From Spirochaetaceae bacterium UBA6089 (GTDB lineage Bacteria; Spirochaetota; Spirochaetia; Treponematales; Rectinemataceae), in NCBI GenBank assembly GCA_002435985.1, contig DIXD01000024.1, positions 13,874 through 77,873 on the forward strand: a DNA stretch of 64,000 nt, given 5' to 3'. Under the pieces are notes generated by a model, which did not search any database, was not told the DNA's origin, and saw nothing but the letters and a program-made list of their open reading frames with translations. Of this stretch, positions 44,407 through 52,378 are shown in pieces (the first letter of the stretch is position 1; each line of letters opens with the position of its first letter). The translations under genes and the position numbers were made by a program.

Positions 44407-45813
44407 ATGAACAGAGAGAGAACGGCTCAGGTTACACCACCCGAGAGCAGCGCAGAGTCCCCGGCAGTCCGCTATGAAAACCTCCCGCTGGTAGTTCTCG
44501 CGGGGAGGCCGAATGTCGGCAAATCCACGCTCTTTAATCGCCTCATAGGAAAGCGTAGGGCTATCACTGACCCTCAGCCTGGGGTAACGCGCGATCCCAT
44601 CGAAGAAGAGTGCACGCTGCGAGGAACCGACAAGAAGGTGCTCTTGGTGGACACCGGCGGATTCAGGCTGGAGCGCGAGGGGCTGGACGAGCTGGTCGTC
44701 GCCAGGGCCCTTGCGTATATCGAGCGGTCGGATCTGGTCCTGTTTATGGTGGATGTAAGTGAGATAACACCGGAAGACGAAGAGTTTGCGGCATTGTTGC
44801 GGCTTTACGCGGACAAGCTCATGCTCGTGGTGAACAAGGCGGACAGCCCCGAGCGCGATGCGCTCGTGTGGACACACGCGCAATGGGGATTCGAGCCTGT
44901 GTTCTTCGTTTCCGCGGAGCACAACCGGAACATCGACGAACTTGCCGAAGTCATTGCGGCTCACCTCGATTTTTCCCACGTGCGCGAGGTTGCGCTTGAG
45001 AAAGCGGATATCCGGATCGCCATCATGGGTAAGCCCAACACCGGAAAATCGACCCTCCTCAACGCGCTCGTGGGGCAGGAGCGGAGCATCGTTTCCGCCG
45101 AACCGGGCACAACCCGCGATATCGTCGAAAGTCGCTTTCTCTACAAGGGCAGAGGCATCAGCGTCCTCGACACCGCGGGTATCCGCAGAAAGAAAAAGGT
45201 CACCGATAACGTCGAATACTATTCGGTAGTGCGGTCCATCGCCGTGGTGAACCGGGCCGATGTGGTTATTCTTTTGATCGATGCAAAAGAAGGGCTCTCC
45301 GAGCAAGATAAAAAGATCGCCGCTTTTGCCGTGGAAGCAGGCCGGCCGGTGGTGTTGGCGCTGAGCAAGTGGGACACAATGCCGACCATGAAGAATGCCT
45401 TCGAGGCTGCCCGCGACCGCCTGCGCTTTTTTTTCGGGCAGATGGCCTATGCGCCCGTCGTCGCGATTTCGGCAAAGGAAGGGCAGGGGATCGATAGACT
45501 CATGGGCACGGTGGTTTCGCTCTACGGTAAGGCGAACAAGGTGATCGAGACATCGCGTCTCAATCAGGCGGTCGCGGCTTGGATGGGAGCAACGCCGCCA
45601 CCGGCCGGCCCGCGCACTCACTTCAAACTGCGCTACGCCGTCCAGGCCTTCGTAAATCCACAGCGCTTCATTTTTTTTGTGACGCGTCCGGAAGCGGTGA
45701 CGGAATCCTACCGCAGTTTTCTAAAGAACAAAATTCGTCTCGAATTCGGGCTCGACGGTATTCCCATTCAGCTTGAGCTGCGTGCATCTCGAAAAGATAG
45801 GCAGTGGGGTTGA
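44407..45813 (+). CDS. der: Ribosome-assembly GTPase Der (EngA)
   Basis: A 468-residue double-GTPase needed for 50S maturation. The first G domain has AGRPNVGKSTLFNRL, DTGGFR and NKAD. The second has GKPNTGKSTLLNAL, DTAGIRRKKKV and SKWD. A C-terminal KH-like domain (about 355-465) holds RTHFKLRYAVQAF. GGAAG precedes the ATG by 5 bases. An N-terminal extension of about 25 polar residues precedes the first domain. It is the second gene after ptsI and is followed 3 bases later by a MerR-type gene. Confidence 0.95.
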   Translation: MNRERTAQVTPPESSAESPAVRYENLPLVVLAGRPNVGKSTLFNRLIGKRRAITDPQPGVTRDPIEEECTLRGTDKKVLLVDTGGFRLEREGLDELVVARALAYIERSDLVLFMVDVSEITPEDEEFAALLRLYADKLMLVVNKADSPERDALVWTHAQWGFEPVFFVSAEHNRNIDELAEVIAAHLDFSHVREVALEKADIRIAIMGKPNTGKSTLLNALVGQERSIVSAEPGTTRDIVESRFLYKGRGISVLDTAGIRRKKKVTDNVEYYSVVRSIAVVNRADVVILLIDAKEGLSEQDKKIAAFAVEAGRPVVLALSKWDTMPTMKNAFEAARDRLRFFFGQMAYAPVVAISAKEGQGIDRLMGTVVSLYGKANKVIETSRLNQAVAAWMGATPPPAGPRTHFKLRYAVQAFVNPQRFIFFVTRPEAVTESYRSFLKNKIRLEFGLDGIPIQLELRASRKDRQWG

Positions 45814-45816
45814 GGC

Positions 45817-46200
45817 ATGCCGTACCTGAGCATCGGGCAGTTGGAAAGGCTCCTCTCGGTCCCTGCTTCGACGCTCCGTTTCTGGGAGAAATCGGTGCCT
45901 TTCTTGGCACCCATGCGAACTAAGTCAGGCCGCCGGACATACTCGATCTCCGAAGCTGGGCTGATCGCCCGTCTTAAGCATATGGCACTCGACAGAAGAT
46001 TCGGGCTTCAGCGTTCTCGGCGCCTTTTAGAATTCGAGCTGCTCTACGAGGACCAAGATTATCGGGCAGAGGTGAGGGCGCTTCGGGACAGGATATTTTT
46101 TCTTATGCTGGAAAGCGAGCAGTGGCAAGAGGCGTATCGAAATTTTACAAAGGAGTTATGCGATGGAACAGGCGATACAACGCTTGATGGACTTCATTGA
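45817..46200 (+). CDS. MerR-family transcriptional regulator
   Basis: A 127-residue protein with an N-terminal MerR-type winged helix-turn-helix (YLSIGQLERLLSVPASTLRF, then RRTYSISEAGLIARL). A helical C-terminal half may dimerise. No Cys cluster for metal sensing is seen and no effector domain is present. Its 3' end overlaps the M18 peptidase gene by 38 bases, so its target may be local. The ligand is unknown. It may resemble the YlbF/MlrA-like or small HspR-type single regulators, but I cannot place it further. Confidence 0.82.
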   Translation: MPYLSIGQLERLLSVPASTLRFWEKSVPFLAPMRTKSGRRTYSISEAGLIARLKHMALDRRFGLQRSRRLLEFELLYEDQDYRAEVRALRDRIFFLMLESEQWQEAYRNFTKELCDGTGDTTLDGLH

Positions 46201-47458
46201 TGCCTCTCCCTCGCCGTTTCAGGCTGTCGACAATCTGGTCGGCATGCTGGACGCGATAGGAGCACAGGCGCTCGACGAGGGGCAGATATGGCAGCTCGAG
46301 CCCGGCGCCGTCTATTATGTGTGCCGAGGGGGAAGTTCGTTGATCGCCTTTAGAATGGGGCTTAAGGCCCCTGCGGAGGCGGGCTTCCTGCTCGCCGGAG
46401 CCCATACCGATAGTCCAACGCTCAAGATTCGCCCAGAAAAAGAGCTTCAGTCCAAGGGTTATATGCGTCTTGCACTCGAGTCCTATGGGGCGCCGATTCT
46501 TTCCGGTTGGTTGGATAGGCCGCTCGGGCTTGCAGGGGCTATCGCGGTCCGTCTAAAAGAGGGTATCGATTCGAGATTCTACATCAGTCACGAGCCATGT
46601 GCGGTCATCCCCAATCTAGCCATTCACTTGAACAGAGACATCAACAAAGGGTTCGAGTATAATCTGCATCAACATATGCCCGCGATTTTCGGGCTTGTTC
46701 ATTCCGAGGAAGAGGCTACGAGCGCATCTTCATCCGGGACCCCGGAAATCCTCTTGCGTATCGCGACGGAGCTAGGAATCGAGCCTAGAGCGATCGTCTC
46801 AGCCGATCTCAGGCTTTTCGATGCCGAACCCTCTCGTCTCATCGATGGGTCTCTCGTCAATGCACCGCGCCTCGATGACCTTGCGGGCTGTGCCGCAATT
46901 ATGGAGGCCTTTGTCGAAGCGGGAGCCCAGGCCGCGACGCAGGTGGCGTGCTTCTTCGATGCAGAAGAGATCGGCTCGATGACGCTTGGAGGTGCACAGT
47001 CCTCGTATCTCCGCGATATCCTCGCCAGGATCACGCTCGCATCCCGCAACTCGGGCCAAGATTTCTACAGAGCCCTGTCGCACTCTTCGTGTATCTCGGT
47101 GGATGCGTCTCAGGCGTGGCATCCGGGCTATCCAGACAAATTCGACGAGTTCTATACGCCGGTGCTCGGCGGGGGAGTTGCAGTAAAGTCGAATGCCAAC
47201 ATGAATTATGCCACCGATTTTACGTCGCTGCGGATCGCGGAGGCTGCTGCCGCCAAGGCGAAGGTCGCTGTGCAGCACTATATGGCTCGGGCAGACATCC
47301 AGCCAGGCAAGACGATCGGTCCCATTACCGCGAGCCGCACGGGCATCACCACGGTGGATGTGGGCCATCCGCTGCTTGCGATGCATGCGATCCGCGAAAC
47401 AATCGCGGCGTCCGACCACCTGGACATGATCGCCTTTTTGCGCGCCTTCTATTCTTGA
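46163..47458 (+). CDS. M18-family aminopeptidase
   Basis: A 431-residue zinc aminopeptidase of the aspartyl aminopeptidase group (ApeB/LAP4). Metal-binding and catalytic segments are AGAHTDSPTLKIRP, RLDDLAGCAA, FFDAEEIGSMT, and TGITTVDVGHPLLAMHAIRE. Length fits the family. AAAGGAG precedes the ATG, which lies inside the merR-type gene. It ends the ptsI-der-merR-M18 run and is followed by a short-repeat region. Confidence 0.93.
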   Translation: MEQAIQRLMDFIDASPSPFQAVDNLVGMLDAIGAQALDEGQIWQLEPGAVYYVCRGGSSLIAFRMGLKAPAEAGFLLAGAHTDSPTLKIRPEKELQSKGYMRLALESYGAPILSGWLDRPLGLAGAIAVRLKEGIDSRFYISHEPCAVIPNLAIHLNRDINKGFEYNLHQHMPAIFGLVHSEEEATSASSSGTPEILLRIATELGIEPRAIVSADLRLFDAEPSRLIDGSLVNAPRLDDLAGCAAIMEAFVEAGAQAATQVACFFDAEEIGSMTLGGAQSSYLRDILARITLASRNSGQDFYRALSHSSCISVDASQAWHPGYPDKFDEFYTPVLGGGVAVKSNANMNYATDFTSLRIAEAAAAKAKVAVQHYMARADIQPGKTIGPITASRTGITTVDVGHPLLAMHAIRETIAASDHLDMIAFLRAFYS

Positions 47459-47549
47459 ATGATCGTGCTTGCATGGACTCGCTTTGTTCGCCGCCGCAAG
47501 AGGTGCTGAGGTGCACCTGAAGTGCAAGATGGCTTGAAGGAACCTGCGC

Positions 47550-47641
47550 ACTAAAGCAATTGGCTCTTAAGCAATTGGCGCTGAAGTGAAGCAATTAGCA
47601 CAGAACAATTAGCACAAAGCAATTAGCACTAAAGCAATTGC
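47550..47641. repeat. Six copies of a 14-20 base repeat around aagcaattrgc
   Basis: About six imperfect tandem copies of (c)taaagcaattggc / acaaagcaattagca fill the gap after the M18 gene. They lie just beyond the terminator of the lipoprotein gene on the other strand. No frame or promoter can be assigned. Confidence 0.75.
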
Positions 47642-47650
47642 CGACAAAAA

Positions 47651-47673
47651 AGGCCGCCCATAAAGGGCGGCCT
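47651..47673 (-). terminator. Intrinsic terminator of the LysM lipoprotein gene
   Basis: A 9-bp stem (aggccgccc / gggcggcct) with a 5-base loop. On the minus strand it is followed by a run of T, 32 bases after the stop. Confidence 0.88.
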
Positions 47674-47704
47674 TTGGTCTATCAAGACCTTGCGCGTCGA
47701 AACA

Positions 47705-50700
47705 TTATTTGGCAAGCGGCTGATAGGTCTTGTTCGGGTCCCATACCCCCTCGCGAAGTTCTTTCTTGATGCTTGGAATCTTGAGCACTTGGCCGGGGAA
47801 TATCAGGTGGGGGTTCGACGGATCTTTGAAGGTGGCCTTATTCGCCTCATACAAGACCGGCCACTTATACGGGTTGTTGTACACGAACGGATACTCAGCG
47901 ATCCTCCACAGGCAGTCCCTGCGCTCGGGAATAAGGCGCACTACATAACTCGCGGGCAATGGGGCAAACTCATCGATCTGCATCAGTGTCCAGTAGGACT
48001 GCGCCGCAAGATCCTTTGCGCGGGTATAGTCGAGTGCGTTGAAAGCGGTCTTGGCATCGGCGAGCGCCTCTCCTCCCTTCTTGAAGAGCTCGGGGTAGTT
48101 GTTGGCGGCATTTTTGGAGGCTACCCAGTCATACCTGCTCTGAGCATCTGCAATGGCCGTCTGTGCATATTTCATGTTCTGGGCAATTTCTGCCTCTGCT
48201 GCCTTTTTGGCCTTTTCTTTTTCGGCGGCCTCTTTTTCGGCTCTCTCGCTGGCGACCCTGGCCTCGAAGTCGGAAGAGAGGGTCGAAAGGACCTCGTTGG
48301 CGAGCATTGTGGCCGGCGCGTACTTCTCGATGCCGTAGGCTTTTTCAGCGGCGGTCATCGAGGCTGCGGCAGCCTGATATTCCTTAGGATAGTCGGCCTT
48401 GATATTGGCCTGGTCTGCCCACGCCATGCGGTCGCGCGCCTTCGGCAGCACCTCATCCGCCACCGCCTTGTCCTTGGCAAGTTGGGCAGCAGCATCTCTT
48501 TCCTCATTCACCTGTGCCATGAAGTCGTCGGAGAGAATGCGGAGCACGTCGTTCGAGAGCGCTAAAGAAGCATCATACTCTTGCTGACTGTACGCCAGGT
48601 CGGCGGCCTGCATCGAGGTGCTCGCATCGCGATATTCGTCGGGGTAGTCCGAGGCGAGGCCAACTTGCTCTGCCCATGCCATGCGGGAATGAGCCTGTCC
48701 GAGCAGATTCGCGGCATTGCTTGCCTTTTCAATTTCAGCACGCTCTTTGGCGGCTCTCTCGCTGGCGACCTTGGCCTCGAAGTCGGGAGAGAGGGTCGAA
48801 AGGACCTCGTTGGCGAGCATTGCGGCCGGTGCGTACTTCTCGATGCCGTAGGCTTTTTCAGCGGCGGTCATCGAGGCTGCGGCAGCCTGATATTCCTTAG
48901 GATAGTCGGCCTTGATGTTGGCCTGGTCTGCCCACGCCATGCGGTCACGCGCCTTCGGCAGCACCTCATCCGCCACCGCCTTGTCCTTGGCAAGTTGTTC
49001 CTTTGCGGCGCGGTCCGAGGCTACCTGAACCTGGAAATCGTTGGAGAAGATGGCAGAAACTTGTTCGGCCTTCTCTTTCGAGAGCAGATAATCTTCGTTG
49101 CCATAGGCGACATAGGCGCCCACCATTGCGACGCTCGCTTCTTTATATTGATCCGGGTAATCGGTGCGGACCTGTTGCTCGTTGGCCCAGGCCATTCTCG
49201 TCTCCGCATCGGCGAGCGCCGCGTCGGCGAGACCCTTGTTCAAGGCCTTCTGGCGGGCCTCCTCTTCAGCCTGGGCAGCCTTTGCCTTTGCGGCTTCTCT
49301 GGCGGCCAAGACTTGCTGCTGGAACTGGTCTGAGAGCGTAGTGGATACTTCTTCGGCAAGGGTCTTTGCAGGCACATATTTCTCGATGGCGTATGCCTTT
49401 TCTGCAGCGACCATGGCACTAGTTGCATTGGTGTATTCTTTCGGATAGTCCGACTTGAGATTCACCCCGTCGGCCCATGCCATGCGCGCTTTCGCATCGG
49501 CGATCGCCGCGTCGGCGGCGGCCTTATCTTTTTCGAGCTGCTCGAGGCGGGCTTTTTCTCTTATCTGGGTCTCTTCTTTCACAAAGTTGTCGGAGAGCCC
49601 GATGTAGTTGAACACTTCATTGGCTTCGAAACGTGCATCGCTGTAAAGCATGTCTTCTTTGAGGGTATTAGCCTTGTCGAAGTGTTCGGCGGCTGCGGTG
49701 AGATAGATGTTCTCTTCCAGTCCGAGTTCGGAAGCCCTGTCCTTCGCCTCCGTCAAGCTGGTTTCGGCCTGTGCGATGGCATCGGCTGCATCCTGTGCTT
49801 TGACGTCGGTCACATCGAGGGCTGCCTCAAATGCGCTCGTCGCATCCGAATACAAGGAATAAGCGCTCTTATAGTTGCCTTCATCCATGTTTTTCTCGGC
49901 CTCCGCCAGGATATCCACTGCCTGCTGGTACTCGTCGGGGGCATTAACGTCAGCTTTCTTTTTGAGGGCTTCCTCTTGGGCTGCCGCGGCATTGTCTTTA
50001 CCCTCGAGCGCCTTGATCTCGGAACCCTTGCTCTGCACGAAGGAGTAGTAATCCTTGGCTTCCTCGAAAACGGCCGTCGAGGCCTTTATGTCTTCCAGCG
50101 TGCCCTTTTGCCACAGGTCCTGAGCCTCTCGGTACTTGTCCTCGCCCATCGAGAAATACATCCGAATGCTTTCATATTCTGCATAGCCGTTCTTCTCGAT
50201 GTCTTCACGCAGCGCGTTTACCTGTGCAGCGGCCGCGGCGCTCTCAAACGCGGCGGCGGCGAGTCGGTACGAGGCAATGGCTCCCCTGAAATCGGCGGCG
50301 TCATACTCCATCGAAGCCTGTGCATAATACTGCAGACCTGTGTCGTACTGTACTGAGGCCTGTGTGGGCGCATCGACGTTCAACGCTGCAGCTCTCGCTC
50401 CATCCGCTGCACTCTTCTCCGCATCCGCGCGGAGCGGCAGACCATTCTCAACAACACCAGTCCATGCGGCAACAAGGTCTTCCAGATCTTGTTTCAGTGG
50501 GTATGCCTTTACGCCATCATACTCGGCAGGTGCATCGACAAGCTCTTGGTATCGTGCAGCAACGGCATCGTGCTTGTTGTTCGCAGCAAGAAAACCATCG
50601 GGATAGACCGAGTTCAAGTCGAAGTCAGTCGCTTCGGCCTTCAACATATTGGCCTGTCGGAATAGATTTTGCAGCTCATATTTCTCTACGGAAGGTTGCT

Positions 50701-50863
50701 GGGGTTGTATTTGAGGCTCAGGCGCAACCTCGGCTTGCTCCTGAGGTTGTTCTGGGACCACAGGTGGTATCTCTGTTTCCGTTGGTACCTGACTGGTAGC
50801 GCATGATGCAAATATCAAGGCGACTACCACCATCAGTGGGAGAAACCGTTTCATGAATTTCAT
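47705..50863 (-). CDS. Large repeat lipoprotein with C-terminal LysM domain
   Basis: A 1052-residue secreted lipoprotein. The signal ends in a lipobox (LIFASC), giving an acylated Cys around residue 22. A Pro/Glu/Gln-rich stretch follows, then a helical region (about 60-420) and six or so tandem units of about 85 residues. Each unit has the core RMAWADxxNxxxDYPKEY, then AAEKAY and a LSxDFxxxV end. The LysM domain (about 985-1040) has CLWRIAEYPFVYNNPYKW and LIFPGQVLKIPS, so it should bind peptidoglycan. Repeats plus LysM suggest a long periplasmic or surface tether of the kind seen in treponemes. ATG 50863 has AGGAGG 6 bases upstream. The repeats include a nearly identical DNA duplication. Confidence 0.88.
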   Translation of the reverse strand: MKFMKRFLPLMVVVALIFASCATSQVPTETEIPPVVPEQPQEQAEVAPEPQIQPQQPSVEKYELQNLFRQANMLKAEATDFDLNSVYPDGFLAANNKHDAVAARYQELVDAPAEYDGVKAYPLKQDLEDLVAAWTGVVENGLPLRADAEKSAADGARAAALNVDAPTQASVQYDTGLQYYAQASMEYDAADFRGAIASYRLAAAAFESAAAAAQVNALREDIEKNGYAEYESIRMYFSMGEDKYREAQDLWQKGTLEDIKASTAVFEEAKDYYSFVQSKGSEIKALEGKDNAAAAQEEALKKKADVNAPDEYQQAVDILAEAEKNMDEGNYKSAYSLYSDATSAFEAALDVTDVKAQDAADAIAQAETSLTEAKDRASELGLEENIYLTAAAEHFDKANTLKEDMLYSDARFEANEVFNYIGLSDNFVKEETQIREKARLEQLEKDKAAADAAIADAKARMAWADGVNLKSDYPKEYTNATSAMVAAEKAYAIEKYVPAKTLAEEVSTTLSDQFQQQVLAAREAAKAKAAQAEEEARQKALNKGLADAALADAETRMAWANEQQVRTDYPDQYKEASVAMVGAYVAYGNEDYLLSKEKAEQVSAIFSNDFQVQVASDRAAKEQLAKDKAVADEVLPKARDRMAWADQANIKADYPKEYQAAAASMTAAEKAYGIEKYAPAAMLANEVLSTLSPDFEAKVASERAAKERAEIEKASNAANLLGQAHSRMAWAEQVGLASDYPDEYRDASTSMQAADLAYSQQEYDASLALSNDVLRILSDDFMAQVNEERDAAAQLAKDKAVADEVLPKARDRMAWADQANIKADYPKEYQAAAASMTAAEKAYGIEKYAPATMLANEVLSTLSSDFEARVASERAEKEAAEKEKAKKAAEAEIAQNMKYAQTAIADAQSRYDWVASKNAANNYPELFKKGGEALADAKTAFNALDYTRAKDLAAQSYWTLMQIDEFAPLPASYVVRLIPERRDCLWRIAEYPFVYNNPYKWPVLYEANKATFKDPSNPHLIFPGQVLKIPSIKKELREGVWDPNKTYQPLAK
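48239..48484 (-). repeat. Copy 1 of a 246-bp near-identical duplication
   Basis: This segment of the lipoprotein gene matches 48752-48997 almost base for base (offset 513 bases, i.e. two repeat units). The only differences seen by eye are a handful of single bases. The identity far exceeds that between other units, so it reflects recent duplication or gene conversion. Confidence 0.88.
48752..48997 (-). repeat. Copy 2 of a 246-bp near-identical duplication
   Basis: The partner of 48239-48484. Between them lies one more diverged unit. The frame is preserved because the offset is a multiple of three. Confidence 0.88.
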
Positions 50864-51120
50864 CACTACCCTCCTGGGATGATATATACAGTCTTTGTTT
50901 AAATGATATACCTATATCGCAATCGAGTAAACAAGAAAAACAAAAATTTCTCTTTTCTCCGCTGCCTCCTCTAACGATGTTCTTTTCATTGAAAGATGAG
51001 AATCACGGTTGTCTGCAGATATAATTATATCACTCTATGTTCAGGACGACACAATTTTTCATAAAAAGAGTATGAAATAACTATGCTTTTGATTATAGTA
51101 TCTGTAGGAGTTGCATAGTC

Positions 51121-52344
51121 ATGAACGAAAGGTATGCCCTAGGGCATCGTCATGAGCCGACGGCAATGTTGGGGAAGGTTATCCTCCTCTGCGTTCTTTC
51201 TCTTTTCACCTCAGGCTGTGCGCTCGTTTCCTCTTCGTTTCCAAAAGGATTCGTGCAGATCCCTTCGAAGCTCGAGGCCTGGGAAAATCCGAGCGAGGGT
51301 TTTAACCTGGTCATCGTTTCGAACAATGACAGAGCGCAAGGATTTCTCGAGTGGGAAACGCAGGGTATCTATGGAAGAATAGTGGAAGCCGGAAAAAAGG
51401 GAAATGTGTGGACGCTCTCTCTGGGCGACGGAGGCATGGACGGGGTCGAATTGACCGCAGAGATGCAGGGCTCTTCGATCGAGGTGCGCTATAGCCCTCG
51501 TGACTGGACCGGGAGCGGCGGAGACCGAGAAGAAGTTAGGATCAAGGCGACTTGGGTTAAGGCTGCGAGAAGCTTACAAGTTTTGGCCGCAGCGTATACC
51601 ACGCAACAAGAAGGGTATACCACGCAAGAAGAGGGCCGTAGCATGTCGCTTCGTCTTCAGTATCTCAGCGCAAGCCAGAAGTCTCTACGTCAGGTGTTCG
51701 ACGAGGTGCTGAGGCGCAGTAAATCTCCGTACCAAAGGGCGGCCTTTGTGCGCGCCCAGCAGGAAACGATTTCCATCAATGTACATCAAAATTCTTCGGA
51801 AAAGTCGCAGCATCCCCCTCTACTCCTCGAATATGAGGAGATTCAATGCCCTGTCTTTATTTCCGAGCATTTTGTGAGCGTCGCGACTCAACATTATCTG
51901 TTTGAAGGAGGGGCTCACGGCGCTGCCTCGACATCGTTCGACGTCATCGACCTCACGGCAGGTCGACGGCTCGACATCGGAGACATATTCGAGGGGGAAG
52001 GTTGGAAAACAGGTCTGTCTCCGCTGCTCAAGGCCGAGCTGCAGAGACAGCGAAGCTTCCAAGATGCACAAGAGAAGGCGGTGCTCGGTACCGGCCCTGC
52101 GGGAGGCGACGCGGATGTATCCGGTTACGAGCGAAGTTCGACCGATCTGCGTTCACTGGGTCTCTTCGAGCCGGATATCGTGCCGTCCGAGGACGTCTTC
52201 ATCTGTGGAAGCGGTGTCGGTTTCGAATATGACCGTTATCAGATTGCCCCATGGTATATGGGAGAATTCATCATCGTTCTGCCATGGCGCGAACTGAAAC
52301 CCTATCTTAGTTCACGCATGTTGTCCGCCGGCCTCTTCGAGTGA
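51121..52344 (+). CDS. RsiV-like (DUF3298) lipoprotein
   Basis: A 407-residue predicted lipoprotein. Its signal ends in LFTSGC (Cys at about residue 33). The C-terminal part (about 240-400) matches the DUF3298/RsiV fold: FVSVATQHYLFEGGAHGAAS, then GRRLDIGDIF, and GFEYDRYQIAPWYMGE. RsiV domains bind lysozyme in Bacillus, but many family members have unknown roles. The middle region holds an in-frame 18-base direct repeat (51594-51629) coding YTTQQEG/YTTQEEG. ATG 51121 has AGGAG 10 bases upstream; ATG 51166 would give a shorter signal but has no site. It is divergent from the LysM lipoprotein, with about 255 AT-rich bases between. Confidence 0.75.
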   Translation: MNERYALGHRHEPTAMLGKVILLCVLSLFTSGCALVSSSFPKGFVQIPSKLEAWENPSEGFNLVIVSNNDRAQGFLEWETQGIYGRIVEAGKKGNVWTLSLGDGGMDGVELTAEMQGSSIEVRYSPRDWTGSGGDREEVRIKATWVKAARSLQVLAAAYTTQQEGYTTQEEGRSMSLRLQYLSASQKSLRQVFDEVLRRSKSPYQRAAFVRAQQETISINVHQNSSEKSQHPPLLLEYEEIQCPVFISEHFVSVATQHYLFEGGAHGAASTSFDVIDLTAGRRLDIGDIFEGEGWKTGLSPLLKAELQRQRSFQDAQEKAVLGTGPAGGDADVSGYERSSTDLRSLGLFEPDIVPSEDVFICGSGVGFEYDRYQIAPWYMGEFIIVLPWRELKPYLSSRMLSAGLFE

Positions 52345-52346
52345 GT

Positions 52347-52378
52347 CCCAGGGCTCAGACCACCCAGGGCTCAGACCT
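52347..52378. repeat. 16-base tandem duplication at the RsiV-like / ileS junction
   Basis: Two adjacent copies of cccagggctcagacc(a/t) lie just past the lipoprotein stop. The end of the convergent ileS gene falls in the second copy. Confidence 0.8.

Noticed and set aside
47550..47641. CRISPR or attachment-site repeats
   Set aside because: The copies abut each other without spacers, and there is no integrase or tRNA gene.
50867..51120. tRNA or small RNA gene in the AT-rich gap between the two lipoproteins
   Set aside because: No cloverleaf or strong hairpin with T run could be made; it looks like two divergent promoters.
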